The position numbers and the translations under genes are program-made. Shown one piece after another: positions 24,175 to 31,800 of a stretch of 34,104 bases of DNA (the first letter of the stretch is position 1; each line of letters opens with the position of its first letter). The DNA is from Bernardetiaceae bacterium (GTDB taxonomy: Bacteria; Bacteroidota; Bacteroidia; Cytophagales; Thermoflexibacteraceae), in NCBI GenBank assembly GCA_025454895.1, contig JALONO010000006.1, positions 1-34,104 on the forward strand, written 5' to 3'. Under the pieces are notes generated by a model. It worked only from the letters and a program-made list of their open reading frames with translations. It was not told where the DNA came from and ran no database searches.

Positions 24175-24987
24175 TTAACCCAATTTGAAGGCAATGGGGA
24201 TCACGATTTTTTGCTTAACCGGACGGCCGCGCTGCTTGCCAGGCTTCCACTTGGGGGCTTCCTGGATTACGCGAACCGCTTCTTCGTCGCAACCAGCCCC
24301 AATCCCTTTCACCGATTTAACGTTGGTGATGGAGCCGTCTTTGTCGATAATAAACTCTACGTACACCTTGCCTTCTACCCCCATGCGGCGGGCCTGCGAG
24401 GGGTACTTCATGGTCTTGCCTACATACTTAAGGAATTCGGTCATGCCACCAGTAGGCTCAGCTGCTTCTTCTACGATGGTGAAAATTTGATCCACCTCTT
24501 CTTCTGCGACCGGGGCTTCTTCTTTCACCACCTGTACTTTGGGCTGTTGCTGCACCACGGTTTGTTGGTTCACTTCCACGTTCAAGTCCACTTCCATGTC
24601 TTCCACCACTTCTTCGTTAGGCACTTCCACAATCTCGGGCTGCACGATTTTGGGAGGTGGGGGAGTAGTTTGCTGAGTAGGAGGTATCTCGATCACCTCT
24701 TCCACGGCGGCATCGGCATTGTTCATATTCACCACGGCCACCTCGTCATAGGTTTTCCACTCGAAGGCCATGAGGGTAATGCCCAAACTGATTACCAAGC
24801 CGATGGCAGTGAACAATTTGCTGAACTTACTTAAATCCACGTCGGGGAATTTCTTGGTCAGCGCATCGTGCTCGGCCCCGTTGGCGAGGATTTTTGACGA
24901 ACTGTTGCTAATGATGCCCTTAAAGAGCTGCACCAACACGATGAGGAGCACAACAAAGGTGGCCGCACCAATCAGAAAATAAAACAT
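24175..24987 (-). CDS. tonB: energy transducer TonB with an extra N-terminal membrane helix
   Basis: TonB passes energy from ExbB/ExbD to outer-membrane receptors. The 270-residue protein has the usual Bacteroidota core: a DLSKFSKLFTAIGLVISLGI helix (residues 51-75) followed by AFEWKTYDE, a Pro/Glu/Val-rich periplasmic linker (about 95-175), and the TonB C-terminal domain with YPSQARRMGVEGKVYVEF and KWKPGKQRGRPVKQKIVIPI. Unusually, about 50 residues precede this, including another hydrophobic helix (MFYFLIGAATFVVLLIVLV). That places the N-terminus in the periplasm if both helices span. exbB and exbD are not adjacent. A TonB-dependent receptor lies about 7 kb away on the other strand. Confidence 0.87.
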   Translation of the reverse strand: MFYFLIGAATFVVLLIVLVQLFKGIISNSSSKILANGAEHDALTKKFPDVDLSKFSKLFTAIGLVISLGITLMAFEWKTYDEVAVVNMNNADAAVEEVIEIPPTQQTTPPPPKIVQPEIVEVPNEEVVEDMEVDLNVEVNQQTVVQQQPKVQVVKEEAPVAEEEVDQIFTIVEEAAEPTGGMTEFLKYVGKTMKYPSQARRMGVEGKVYVEFIIDKDGSITNVKSVKGIGAGCDEEAVRVIQEAPKWKPGKQRGRPVKQKIVIPIAFKLG

Positions 24988-25254
24988 AGGCTAAAAAGGA
25001 TTTGTGTTTTTGTAAATAGCTCAGTTACGGTGCGCACTGGGGCTTGAAGGATCCTCAATGCAAAGTCTTTCAAAAAACCGCCCAAATGTTGGGCGGGTTA
25101 ATAGTTTTCTTCAAAACTAGCCAAGGCCGGGTGAAGTTCAAAAAATTCCCGCAAAAAAAGTTTTTCCCCCATAAACCGGGGTAATAAAGCGGTCTTAAAG
25201 ATGCCTCAAGTCATTGATTTTAAGGGGAAGATGGCTATGACTAATGGTAGCGTT
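24988..25254 (-). other. intergenic region between the T9SS protein gene and tonB
   Basis: It holds the terminator of the T9SS gene (25078-25096) and, between that and 24987, the presumed tonB promoter. No exact TAnnTTTG box was found there. No coding potential is seen. Confidence 0.5.
25078..25096 (-). terminator. Rho-independent terminator after the T9SS-secreted protein gene
   Basis: An 8-bp stem ccgcccaa / ttgggcgg with a 3-base loop is followed on the minus strand by TTTTTTG. It lies about 160 bases past the stop codon. Confidence 0.75.
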
Positions 25255-27162
25255 CTATTTGACCACCGTTAAAATACCCTTGTTGGTGATGGCCCGGCCC
25301 TGGGTGTCTTGGCCGGTGATCACGTAGGCATACTCCCCGGCGGGCACCATTTTCCCGTTGAACTCACCGTTCCAGCGGGCGTTAAGGTCTTCTGAGAAAT
25401 AGATCAGCTCGCCCCAGCGGTTGAAAATTTGGATGCGGAAACTGGTGATGAACTGCCCCCGCACGCCAAAGGTATCGTTGAGGCCGTCGGCATTGGGGCT
25501 AAAGGCGTTGGGCAAAATAAACCGGGCAAATAGCCTAATGCGCACCGGGTTGGAATACAGGGTGATCAGCCCTTGGCCTGGCTGGTTTACCGTTACCCGC
25601 AGCCGGTAATTCACCAACTGGACGGGGATGTTGAGTTTGGTATCCTCAAAACTGTTAGGCCCGGTGGCGGGCAGGGTGCGGATCACGTTGCCTTGTTCGT
25701 CCAATAGTTCGATCACGGCGGTGGCTCCCTGGCCGGGTAGCGGGTCCCAGGTAAACTTCACGCTGTCGGGGGTGGACCGGTTGCGGAGCAAAATGGTGCA
25801 GTATTCGTTGCTGGGCTGGGCCTGGTTGCCGCAAGCATCTTCGTAAAACACTTTGTAGCAATAGCGGAACTCGCTCACATCTACCTGATTGTCGTTGTAA
25901 ATGAGGGGGTTGCCGGGCACGGGCGTGCGCGTGGGGGCCAGGGTGTCCACTTTGCGTTCCACAATGGTGCGGGCAATATTGGGGCGGCGGCCGCTGGGGC
26001 CGGGCAGGGGGGCCTGCCAGTTAAGCTGCACTTGGCCGTTTGCAATGTTGGCCAGCAGGTTGCGCACGGGCTGCGGGTCCGAGAGCGAGCCAGTGGTGGC
26101 GCACTGTTCTTGGGTAATGGAGCGGAGGTTATTGGCAAAGGCCACCTCCAGCCGGTAACAGTAGCGGGTGTTGCATTCTAGGTTGGGGTCTTCGTAGCTT
26201 AAATCATTGGGATTGTTGCTAGTAAACACCACTTGGTTGTTGCGGTACAAAGTGTACGATTGAAAACCCCCGTGGGGAGGCGAGTTCCATAGCAACCGAT
26301 TGCGGTCGCGGCTAGGGCCGAGCGTGAGGTTGAACGTGCCCAGGCGTTCAAAACCTACCTGCGGGGTGCTAGCACAGGGGTTGCGCACCGCCAGTCGGAA
26401 AATCCGTCGGTCGAACACCGTGGCCTCGTCGGGCGAGGTGAAACTGGTGGCCCCGGCGGGCAAATCGAACGTGCGGGTGGTGTTGGCGGCCGGGGTTTCT
26501 TGGATGAGTTGATGGCCACCGCTAGGAGGGAGGCTAAAGGTTACTTCGGGCCGCCCGTTAGGCCCCACGCGCACTTGTTGCAACACGCCGCGCGCCGCGC
26601 CCTGGGCGGGGGTAAAAGTTTGGGTGGCGTTGCCGCAGGCCACTTGGGCTTGGGCAAAATAGCCGCGCACGGTTATCGTCCGGGGTGTTTCGTCGGGGTA
26701 TTGGTAGATGACCGGCTCGGAAGCCTTGGCTAGCCGGGTGTTGCCGTCGCCAAAATCGATTTGAAAATCCGGGAAATTGTTGGGGGCGATGACGAGCCGC
26801 ACCTGACGGCTGTTGCAAGCCTCTAAAGTAAAGGTAGGGTTCACCGGCTCCAGCACTTCCACGGTCTGCTCGGCCGAAATGGCCCCGCCTTGGCCACCGG
26901 TGTTGATGATTTGCCGCACCTGGTAGCGCCCCGGCCGGTCGAAAGTGAAGTTGCCCGGCGGGCGAGGGTTGCCGCCTACGCCAAAGTCATAGAAAATGAG
27001 GTTGCTGGGCGCGCCCGAACAGTCTTGCGGCGTAACGGTGAGCGGTGCACAGCCAATGATCCGGTTCAAGGTGAAACAGGGAGTGGAGGGGTTTTGGGCC
27101 CAACTGGCCCCGGCCCCCCAGCCAATTAAAAATAGGATCCCTAAAATGCGGCGGATTTGCAT
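25255..27162 (-). CDS. large secreted protein with T9SS type B sorting domain
   Basis: The 635-residue protein has a signal peptide (MQIRRILGILFLIGWGAGASWA, cut before Q23). The first third holds PKD-like folds (FYDFGVGGNPRPPGNFTF and FQIDFGDGNTR are typical). The middle contains fibronectin-III-like repeats with paired cysteines (ECNTRYCYRLEV; SEFRYCYKVFYEDACGN). The end is the gliding-motility-associated CTD: LPNAFSPNADGLNDTFGVRG, then IQIFNRWGELIYFSED, then VPAGEYAYVITGQD. This CTD directs export by the type IX secretion system and attachment to the cell surface. No enzyme domain is recognised, so an adhesin or surface-structure role is likely. A -7 box lies 18 bases upstream of the ATG. 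Confidence 0.9.
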   Translation of the reverse strand: MQIRRILGILFLIGWGAGASWAQNPSTPCFTLNRIIGCAPLTVTPQDCSGAPSNLIFYDFGVGGNPRPPGNFTFDRPGRYQVRQIINTGGQGGAISAEQTVEVLEPVNPTFTLEACNSRQVRLVIAPNNFPDFQIDFGDGNTRLAKASEPVIYQYPDETPRTITVRGYFAQAQVACGNATQTFTPAQGAARGVLQQVRVGPNGRPEVTFSLPPSGGHQLIQETPAANTTRTFDLPAGATSFTSPDEATVFDRRIFRLAVRNPCASTPQVGFERLGTFNLTLGPSRDRNRLLWNSPPHGGFQSYTLYRNNQVVFTSNNPNDLSYEDPNLECNTRYCYRLEVAFANNLRSITQEQCATTGSLSDPQPVRNLLANIANGQVQLNWQAPLPGPSGRRPNIARTIVERKVDTLAPTRTPVPGNPLIYNDNQVDVSEFRYCYKVFYEDACGNQAQPSNEYCTILLRNRSTPDSVKFTWDPLPGQGATAVIELLDEQGNVIRTLPATGPNSFEDTKLNIPVQLVNYRLRVTVNQPGQGLITLYSNPVRIRLFARFILPNAFSPNADGLNDTFGVRGQFITSFRIQIFNRWGELIYFSEDLNARWNGEFNGKMVPAGEYAYVITGQDTQGRAITNKGILTVVK

Positions 27163-27180
27163 GTCTGGTAGTTAACTCGT

Positions 27181-27212
27181 CAAAATTACCGGGCTTGGGC
27201 TTAGCATAGCCC
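27181..27212 (-). promoter_or_regulatory. promoter of the T9SS protein gene with upstream inverted repeat
   Basis: TAATTTTG (minus strand, 27188-27181) matches TAnnTTTG. An inverted repeat GGGCT / AGCCC (27197-27201 / 27208-27212) lies where a -33 element would sit. Further out, GGCAAATTTGCC at 27289-27300 is a perfect 12-base palindrome. Confidence 0.45.
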
Positions 27213-27364
27213 GCCCGACGGCCAGGTGGGCATTTATAATTAGAACGTGCCTGGCCGCGAAACTGGTGGCGCAGATTGGCTAAATTAAGGCAAATTTGCC
27301 CGCACTTGCCCACGTGTCCGCCCACCGTTCCACAAAAATAACACCAAATCTCCCTAAACCTTAC

Positions 27365-28141
27365 ATGAACCCGCCCTTGGTGAGCATTGTTACAGTAACA
27401 TACAACGCTGCGGCCTACTTGGAAAAAACCTTGCGCAGCGTGGCCAGCCAAACCTATGGGCCGGTGGAACACCTGGTGATCGACGGCGGCTCGACCGACG
27501 GTACGTTGGAATTGGTCAAACGCGCGGGGGTAGCCCGCTGGCTCAGCGAACCGGACGGGGGCATTTACGATGCCATGAACAAGGGCCTGGCCTTGGCCCG
27601 GGGCCAGTGGGTCAATTTTATGAACGCGGGCGACGAGTTTTGTGCCCCCACTACCCTGGCCGAGGTGTTTGCCCAAGACCTGGCCCAGGCCCAAGTGGCT
27701 TATGGCCATTACCGCATTGTTTATCAAACTTTTGTGAAACCTAAACTCGCGCCTGATGACCTTTCGGGGTTTTGGCGGGGCATGGCTCTCAACCACCAGA
27801 GCGTGTTTGTGCGCACGGCCCTGGCCCAAGCCCATCCCTTCGATTTGCGCTATCCCTTGGCGGCCGACTTTGCCCAACTGTTAGGTTTGTACCAAGCGGG
27901 CCACCGTTTTACTCCCACGGGCGTGTGGGTGGCCAACTACGCCGACGGTGGGGCTTCGGCCGCCCGCAAGGTAGAGTATCTGCGCCAGTGCCTGGCCGTG
28001 GTGCAGGCCGCGCAGCCCCAAAACCAAGCCGCCGAAACCCATTATGCCCGGCTCATGGCCCAAACCCGACAGATCAGCCGCCTGCAAAGTTGGCTACCCA
28101 CCTGGCTATTTGAGGGGCTGATGCGGTTGAAGAACCGGTGA
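27365..28141 (+). CDS. GT2 glycosyltransferase, WcaE-like
   Basis: The 258-residue cytoplasmic sugar transferase begins MNPPLVSIVTVTYNAAAYLE. It has the GT-A motifs VIDGGSTDGT near residue 40 and SEPDGGIYDAMNKGLALARG near 62-81. The latter is characteristic of the WcaE/amylovoran-colanic branch. FMNAGDEF (about 87-94) takes the place of the DxD metal site, and LNHQSVFVR is also typical. The open frame reaches back to 27296, but that part shows no family similarity, so ATG 27365 is chosen. It stands alone, not in a polysaccharide locus. Donor and acceptor are unknown. It is divergent from the T9SS protein gene, and many T9SS cargoes are linked to surface glycolipid, but a link here is speculative. 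Confidence 0.85.
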   Translation: MNPPLVSIVTVTYNAAAYLEKTLRSVASQTYGPVEHLVIDGGSTDGTLELVKRAGVARWLSEPDGGIYDAMNKGLALARGQWVNFMNAGDEFCAPTTLAEVFAQDLAQAQVAYGHYRIVYQTFVKPKLAPDDLSGFWRGMALNHQSVFVRTALAQAHPFDLRYPLAADFAQLLGLYQAGHRFTPTGVWVANYADGGASAARKVEYLRQCLAVVQAAQPQNQAAETHYARLMAQTRQISRLQSWLPTWLFEGLMRLKNR

Positions 28142-28437
28142 TGGGCCTTCCCAATCGGTTGGCTAACCAATCCGATATCAATGGTAAGTCGAGGCTAGCC
28201 TTGCTTTTGGGTTGGTTATGCTCACCCTAAGCTAGGGGCCGATCATGAATTGACTTTTATATAACTAAATGATTATCAATTACATTGACTGCGCAATTGC
28301 CAAGTCGCTTTGATATAAATTTCATGGCGCGGGGACTCTTCTGTTTGTTTAATCAGTGATCACCAAACCAGAAAATCATTCGACTTGCCTGGCCAGAATA
28401 TGTAGCAAATGATTACATTTGGCAAAACCTTAGGCCG
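28142..28437 (+). other. intergenic region upstream of the Uma2 gene
   Basis: No gene is seen. A hairpin with a one-base bulge (28154-28176) lies just after the glycosyltransferase stop but has no T-run. The motif TGATTATCAATTA is at 28270-28282 in an AT-rich stretch. The Uma2 promoter is near 28406-28421. Confidence 0.55.
28406..28421 (+). promoter_or_regulatory. Uma2 promoter: -7 box inside a perfect inverted repeat
   Basis: TACATTTG (28414-28421) matches TAnnTTTG, 16 bases before the ATG. It forms the right arm of CAAATG-ATTA-CATTTG (28406-28421), a perfect 6-base-arm repeat. A protein bound there would block the promoter. Confidence 0.45.
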
Positions 28438-29112
28438 ATGATACTTACCCAAGTTACCCCCAAAACCTACACCGAGGCCGACTACGCCAAGCTGGTGGAG
28501 CGGCTCGAGCAAAAGGTGGAATTTGCCGACGGGCAGTTCGTACCCGCGCACGGGAGCGAGCCATTACCCCCCGAGGTGGTGGACTACATCCTGAGCGATG
28601 ACTTTGCCGAAAACGAACTGACCTACCCGTTCCCCATGGCCACTGAAAACCACGACGACATTATCTCTAATCTCTTTGCCTTACTGGTGGAGCTGGCCCG
28701 GCACAACCGCTCCTTCAAAGTTTATTCGCAAGGCACCCAAGTGTACATCCCTTTGACGGGCAAAACCCGCATCCCCGATGTGCTGGTGGTGGAAAAAAGC
28801 CGCCACCAACGCGACGAACTGCACCGGGTGTTGTCTCCTCAGGTGGTGGTGGAGGTGCTGTCCAAGTCCACCCAAGCCAAAGACAAGCTCGATAAGTTGG
28901 AAGAATACCAGAGCCTGCCCAGTTTACAACAATACGTGCTCATTTGGCAAGACCAGCCGTTGGCGGTCGTGCACACCCGCCTGGGCGAAGACCTGTGGCA
29001 GCAGCAAATCCTCAAAGGGTTGGACAAATTGATCGACCTCAATAGCCTGGATTTACGCCTACCTCTGGCCGAAGTTTATGAAGGAGTGGAGTTTGCCGAG
29101 GCGGAAAAGTAG
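28438..29112 (+). CDS. Uma2-family (DUF820) restriction-endonuclease-like protein
   Basis: The 224-residue protein has the PD-(D/E)XK nuclease-fold pattern of the Uma2 family. The N-terminus TYTEADYAKLVE is typical, ENHDDIISNLFALLVE is the usual helix, and RIPDVLVVEK (about 111-120) carries the catalytic aspartate. VVVEVLSKSTQAKDKLDKLEEYQ (about 137-159) has the glutamate and the lysine-rich helix, and YVLI closes the fold. Uma2 proteins are abundant in cyanobacteria and Cytophagales. Their function is not established; nuclease or mobile-element roles have been suggested from the fold. No transposon ends or partner genes are seen here. A weak terminator-like hairpin follows. Confidence 0.85.
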   Translation: MILTQVTPKTYTEADYAKLVERLEQKVEFADGQFVPAHGSEPLPPEVVDYILSDDFAENELTYPFPMATENHDDIISNLFALLVELARHNRSFKVYSQGTQVYIPLTGKTRIPDVLVVEKSRHQRDELHRVLSPQVVVEVLSKSTQAKDKLDKLEEYQSLPSLQQYVLIWQDQPLAVVHTRLGEDLWQQQILKGLDKLIDLNSLDLRLPLAEVYEGVEFAEAEK

Positions 29113-29481
29113 CCGCCTGGGCCATTTTCAACAAGTTTGTGGAGCTGACCAGGTTTTTTAAAGCCCCACTTCTCAAAAAAAACCTACCAAAAGTAAAAAG
29201 CCGCTTTTGGTCTGTTTTAGCGTCCGCCCTCGCACATTTTTAGCGTGCGGGCCGCAATCTGGGGTCGGCAAATTTGTTTTGTAATTATTTCTCGCCAACT
29301 TATCAGCCGGAAACGACGACTGGGGCGCAACTTGTGCTCCTAACTGTTGCCAACGGCCCCATGTTGGCCGATTTAGGAGAATAAATGGGGGTTAATTTTT
29401 TGATTATCAAGTGAGTAAAGAGTTAACCGACCGTCGGCATCAATTTGGAAAATTAATCAGGCAACGAAAAAACTTACCATC
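29113..29481 (+). other. intergenic region between Uma2 and the GCS2-CBS gene
   Basis: No gene is seen. It contains the hairpin at 29187-29210, an imperfect hairpin near 29230-29260 (CGCAC / GTGCG), a partial copy of the recurring motif (TGATTATCAA, 29401-29410), and CCGAC-C-GTCGG at 29427-29437. No exact -7 box was found; TCAATTTG near 29440 is one mismatch away. Confidence 0.5.
29187..29210 (+). terminator. possible weak terminator after the Uma2 gene
   Basis: Arms CCAAAAG (29187-29193) and CTTTTGG (29204-29210) with a 10-base loop are followed by TCTGTTTTAG. The stem is short and AT-rich. Confidence 0.35.
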
Positions 29482-31452
29482 ATGGGCGATCTGCGTGTCC
29501 GCTTAGTTAAAACCCACCACGATTTAAATCAATTTACCCGGTTCTTGCTGCGCGATATCGAGGCCCTGGACCGCATGTTGGCCGAAGGGTGGTTCGAGAC
29601 CGACCAAATCCGCATTGGGGCCGAACAAGAAATGTGCTTGGTGGACAGCCACGGCAAGCCCGCCCCGGTGAATATGCAACTGCTGGAACGGCTCAAAAAC
29701 CCCAACATTGTAACCGAACTGGCTAAGTTCAACATAGAAGCCAACGTGCCCCCGCTCAATTTCACGGGCACCTGTTTCTCAGACCTGGAGACCAACCTCA
29801 CCAGCATGTTGCAAAGCCTGCGCGAGGCCCTGCTGGAGCAAGATACCGGCGTGGTGCTCACGGGCATTTTGCCTACCATCCGTAAGTTCGACATCAACCT
29901 GGAAAACATTACGCCCGTGGAGCGGTACTACTCGCTGATGGAGGCGATTAGCATGTTGCGCGGCAACCGTTACGAGGTGCGCATCGAGGGGCTCGACGAA
30001 CTGAACGTGGTGGTCGACTCGGCCCTGATCGAAGCCTGCAACACCAGTTTCCAGGTCCATTTGCAGATCAAGCCCGACGAGTTTGTGCAGAAGTACAACA
30101 TCGCCCAGGCCATTGCCGCCCCGGTGCTGGCCATTGGCACCAACTCGCCGATGCTGTTTGGCAAGCGGCTCTGGAGCGAAACCCGCATCGCGCTGTTCCG
30201 CCAGTCGATCGATACGCGCATCGCCTCGGAGCACCTGCGCGAGCGCAGCCCCCGCGTAACCTTTGGCAGCCAATGGCTCAAAGGTTCCATTTTGGATATG
30301 TACAAAGAAGATGTGATGCGTTTCCGCGTCATTTTTATGGCCGATATTGAGGAAGATACGTTGGATAGTGTGAGCAAGGGCATCACGCCCCGCCTGCGCG
30401 CGCTCAACATCCACAACTCCACCGTGTACCGCTGGAACCGCGCCTGCTACGGCATTAGCCCCAACGGCAAGCCCCACCTGCGCATCGAGAACCGGGTGTT
30501 CCCCTCCGGCCCCTCGGTGGTGGACGAGGTGGCCAACGCCGCCTTCTGGATCGGGCTGATGAACGGCTTCGGCGACGAGTACGGCGACATTACCAAGCGC
30601 ATGGACTTCGACGATGCCAAGTCGAACTTCTTCGTGGCCTCGCGGGCCGGGCTAGGCTCCAAGTTCAACTGGGTGGACGGCAAAAAGATCATTGACATGG
30701 AACTGATCCGCAAGGAACTGGTGCCCCTGGCCAAACAGGGCCTGCAAAAAGCCGGGGTGGAACAAGCCGATATCGACAAGTACATCGGCATTATCGAGGC
30801 CCGTAACGAAAGCGGCATCAGCGGCTCACGCTGGATCCTCAACTCGTACTCCAAGCTCATTAAGGAAACCACCAAGGAGGAAGCCACCACGGCCATCACC
30901 AGTGCCATGATGAAGCACAACGAGGCCAATGTGCCCGTACACACCTGGCCCCTGGCCGACGTGGCCGACATTGCCGAGTACGAGCCTTCGGCGTTGTTGG
31001 TAGAGGAGTTTATGACCACCGACCTGTTCACCGTGAATAAAGACGACTTGCCCGAGCTAAGTGCCGATATTATTGACTGGCAAAAAATCCGGTACATGCC
31101 CGTGGAAGACAGCCAGGGCCAATTGATCGGGCTGGTGTCGTCGCGGGCCTTGCTCCGGCACTTTGTGTACCGCTGCCGCCACAGCCAGCACCAGGAGGTA
31201 AAAATCGAGGACTTGATGATCCGCGACCCGATCACCGTTACGCCGCAAACCAGCATCCGCGAGGCGATGGACCTAATGAGCAAAAACAAAGTGGGCTGCC
31301 TGCCGGTAGTCAACAAGGGCAGTTTGGTGGGCATCATCACCGAGTCGAACTATCTGGACATCACGGCCAGCTTACTCAAACGCCTAGCGGAAAAGCGGCG
31401 GAAAAAATCGGAAAAAAAAAGTAAAGGCAAAGAAAACGAGACGGTTTGGTAA
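29482..31452 (+). CDS. glutamate-cysteine-ligase-like (GCS2) protein with C-terminal CBS pair
   Basis: The 656-residue protein joins two modules. The first (about 1-430) is a GCS2-type carboxylate-amine ligase. GAEQEMCLVD near residue 47 carries the metal-binding glutamates, and NIEANVPPLNF, ACNTSFQVHLQI and PHLRIENRVFPSGP are further active-site segments, all apparently intact. The second (about 505-640) is a pair of CBS domains (EEFMTTDLFTVNKDD and DLMIRDPITVTPQTSIREAM), which usually bind adenine nucleotides. The last 20 residues are Lys-rich. Such a protein could make a gamma-glutamyl or similar amide bond under control of cell energy state. The true substrate is unknown; because bshA is present, glutathione may not be the product. 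A strong terminator follows. Confidence 0.85.
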   Translation: MGDLRVRLVKTHHDLNQFTRFLLRDIEALDRMLAEGWFETDQIRIGAEQEMCLVDSHGKPAPVNMQLLERLKNPNIVTELAKFNIEANVPPLNFTGTCFSDLETNLTSMLQSLREALLEQDTGVVLTGILPTIRKFDINLENITPVERYYSLMEAISMLRGNRYEVRIEGLDELNVVVDSALIEACNTSFQVHLQIKPDEFVQKYNIAQAIAAPVLAIGTNSPMLFGKRLWSETRIALFRQSIDTRIASEHLRERSPRVTFGSQWLKGSILDMYKEDVMRFRVIFMADIEEDTLDSVSKGITPRLRALNIHNSTVYRWNRACYGISPNGKPHLRIENRVFPSGPSVVDEVANAAFWIGLMNGFGDEYGDITKRMDFDDAKSNFFVASRAGLGSKFNWVDGKKIIDMELIRKELVPLAKQGLQKAGVEQADIDKYIGIIEARNESGISGSRWILNSYSKLIKETTKEEATTAITSAMMKHNEANVPVHTWPLADVADIAEYEPSALLVEEFMTTDLFTVNKDDLPELSADIIDWQKIRYMPVEDSQGQLIGLVSSRALLRHFVYRCRHSQHQEVKIEDLMIRDPITVTPQTSIREAMDLMSKNKVGCLPVVNKGSLVGIITESNYLDITASLLKRLAEKRRKKSEKKSKGKENETVW

Positions 31453-31475
31453 ACTGATTTTGGCTCGCGCAGCCT

Positions 31476-31511
31476 AAAAACCGCCCTGGTCTTTGCGCTA
31501 GGGCGGTTTTT
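31476..31511 (+). terminator. Rho-independent terminator after the GCS2-CBS gene
   Basis: A 12-bp stem (aaaaaccgccct / agggcggttttt, 12-base loop) ends in a T-run, 24 bases beyond the stop codon. It is symmetric, so it could also work on the other strand. Confidence 0.9.
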
Positions 31512-31716
31512 GATTCCATAACGACTTTTTTGCTCCCGTTCCTGTCCTTGAGAAACAGACTCTTAAGAAAATTGACCCAAAAGGAAAACTGCCCCACAGG
31601 CCATTGGAACCTTGGTGCCTTTCTCCCCCAATCCCACCAATTTCTTCCGTTTTTGGGTAGCCCCGGCCCGAACCTTGCGCGCGCGGGGTGGGCGGGGGCG
31701 GGCGGTTGGCCGCTTT

Positions 31717-31746
31717 CTTGCGCGCCCACACATGGGTGGGCGCAAG
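31717..31746 (+). promoter_or_regulatory. strong hairpin in the leader of the TonB-dependent receptor
   Basis: CTTGCG-CG-CCCAC (31717-31729) pairs with GTGGG-CGCAAG (31736-31746): an 11-bp stem with a 2-base bulge and a 6-base loop, and no T-run after it. It lies 54 bases before the ATG. A role in RNA stability or regulation is inferred. Confidence 0.35.
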
Positions 31747-31800
31747 CCCGCAACAATTTCTATTTGCTATTCTGCCCAGCTTTCGCTAATCCGTTTATTT

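Larger units (their letters stand above)
31453..31800 (+). other. intergenic region upstream of the TonB-dependent receptor
   Basis: It begins with the terminator at 31476-31511. The rest has no credible gene. A GC-rich stretch (about 31660-31750) ends in a strong hairpin at 31717-31746. No exact -7 box is seen, and no known riboswitch consensus was recognised. Confidence 0.5.

Noticed and set aside
28142-29481. Mobile element around the Uma2 gene
   Set aside because: The flanks are AT-rich, but I found no transposase, terminal inverted repeats or target-site duplication.
31512-31800. Cobalamin riboswitch upstream of the receptor
   Set aside because: No B12-box or other conserved core sequence was recognised on either strand; only an isolated hairpin is present.
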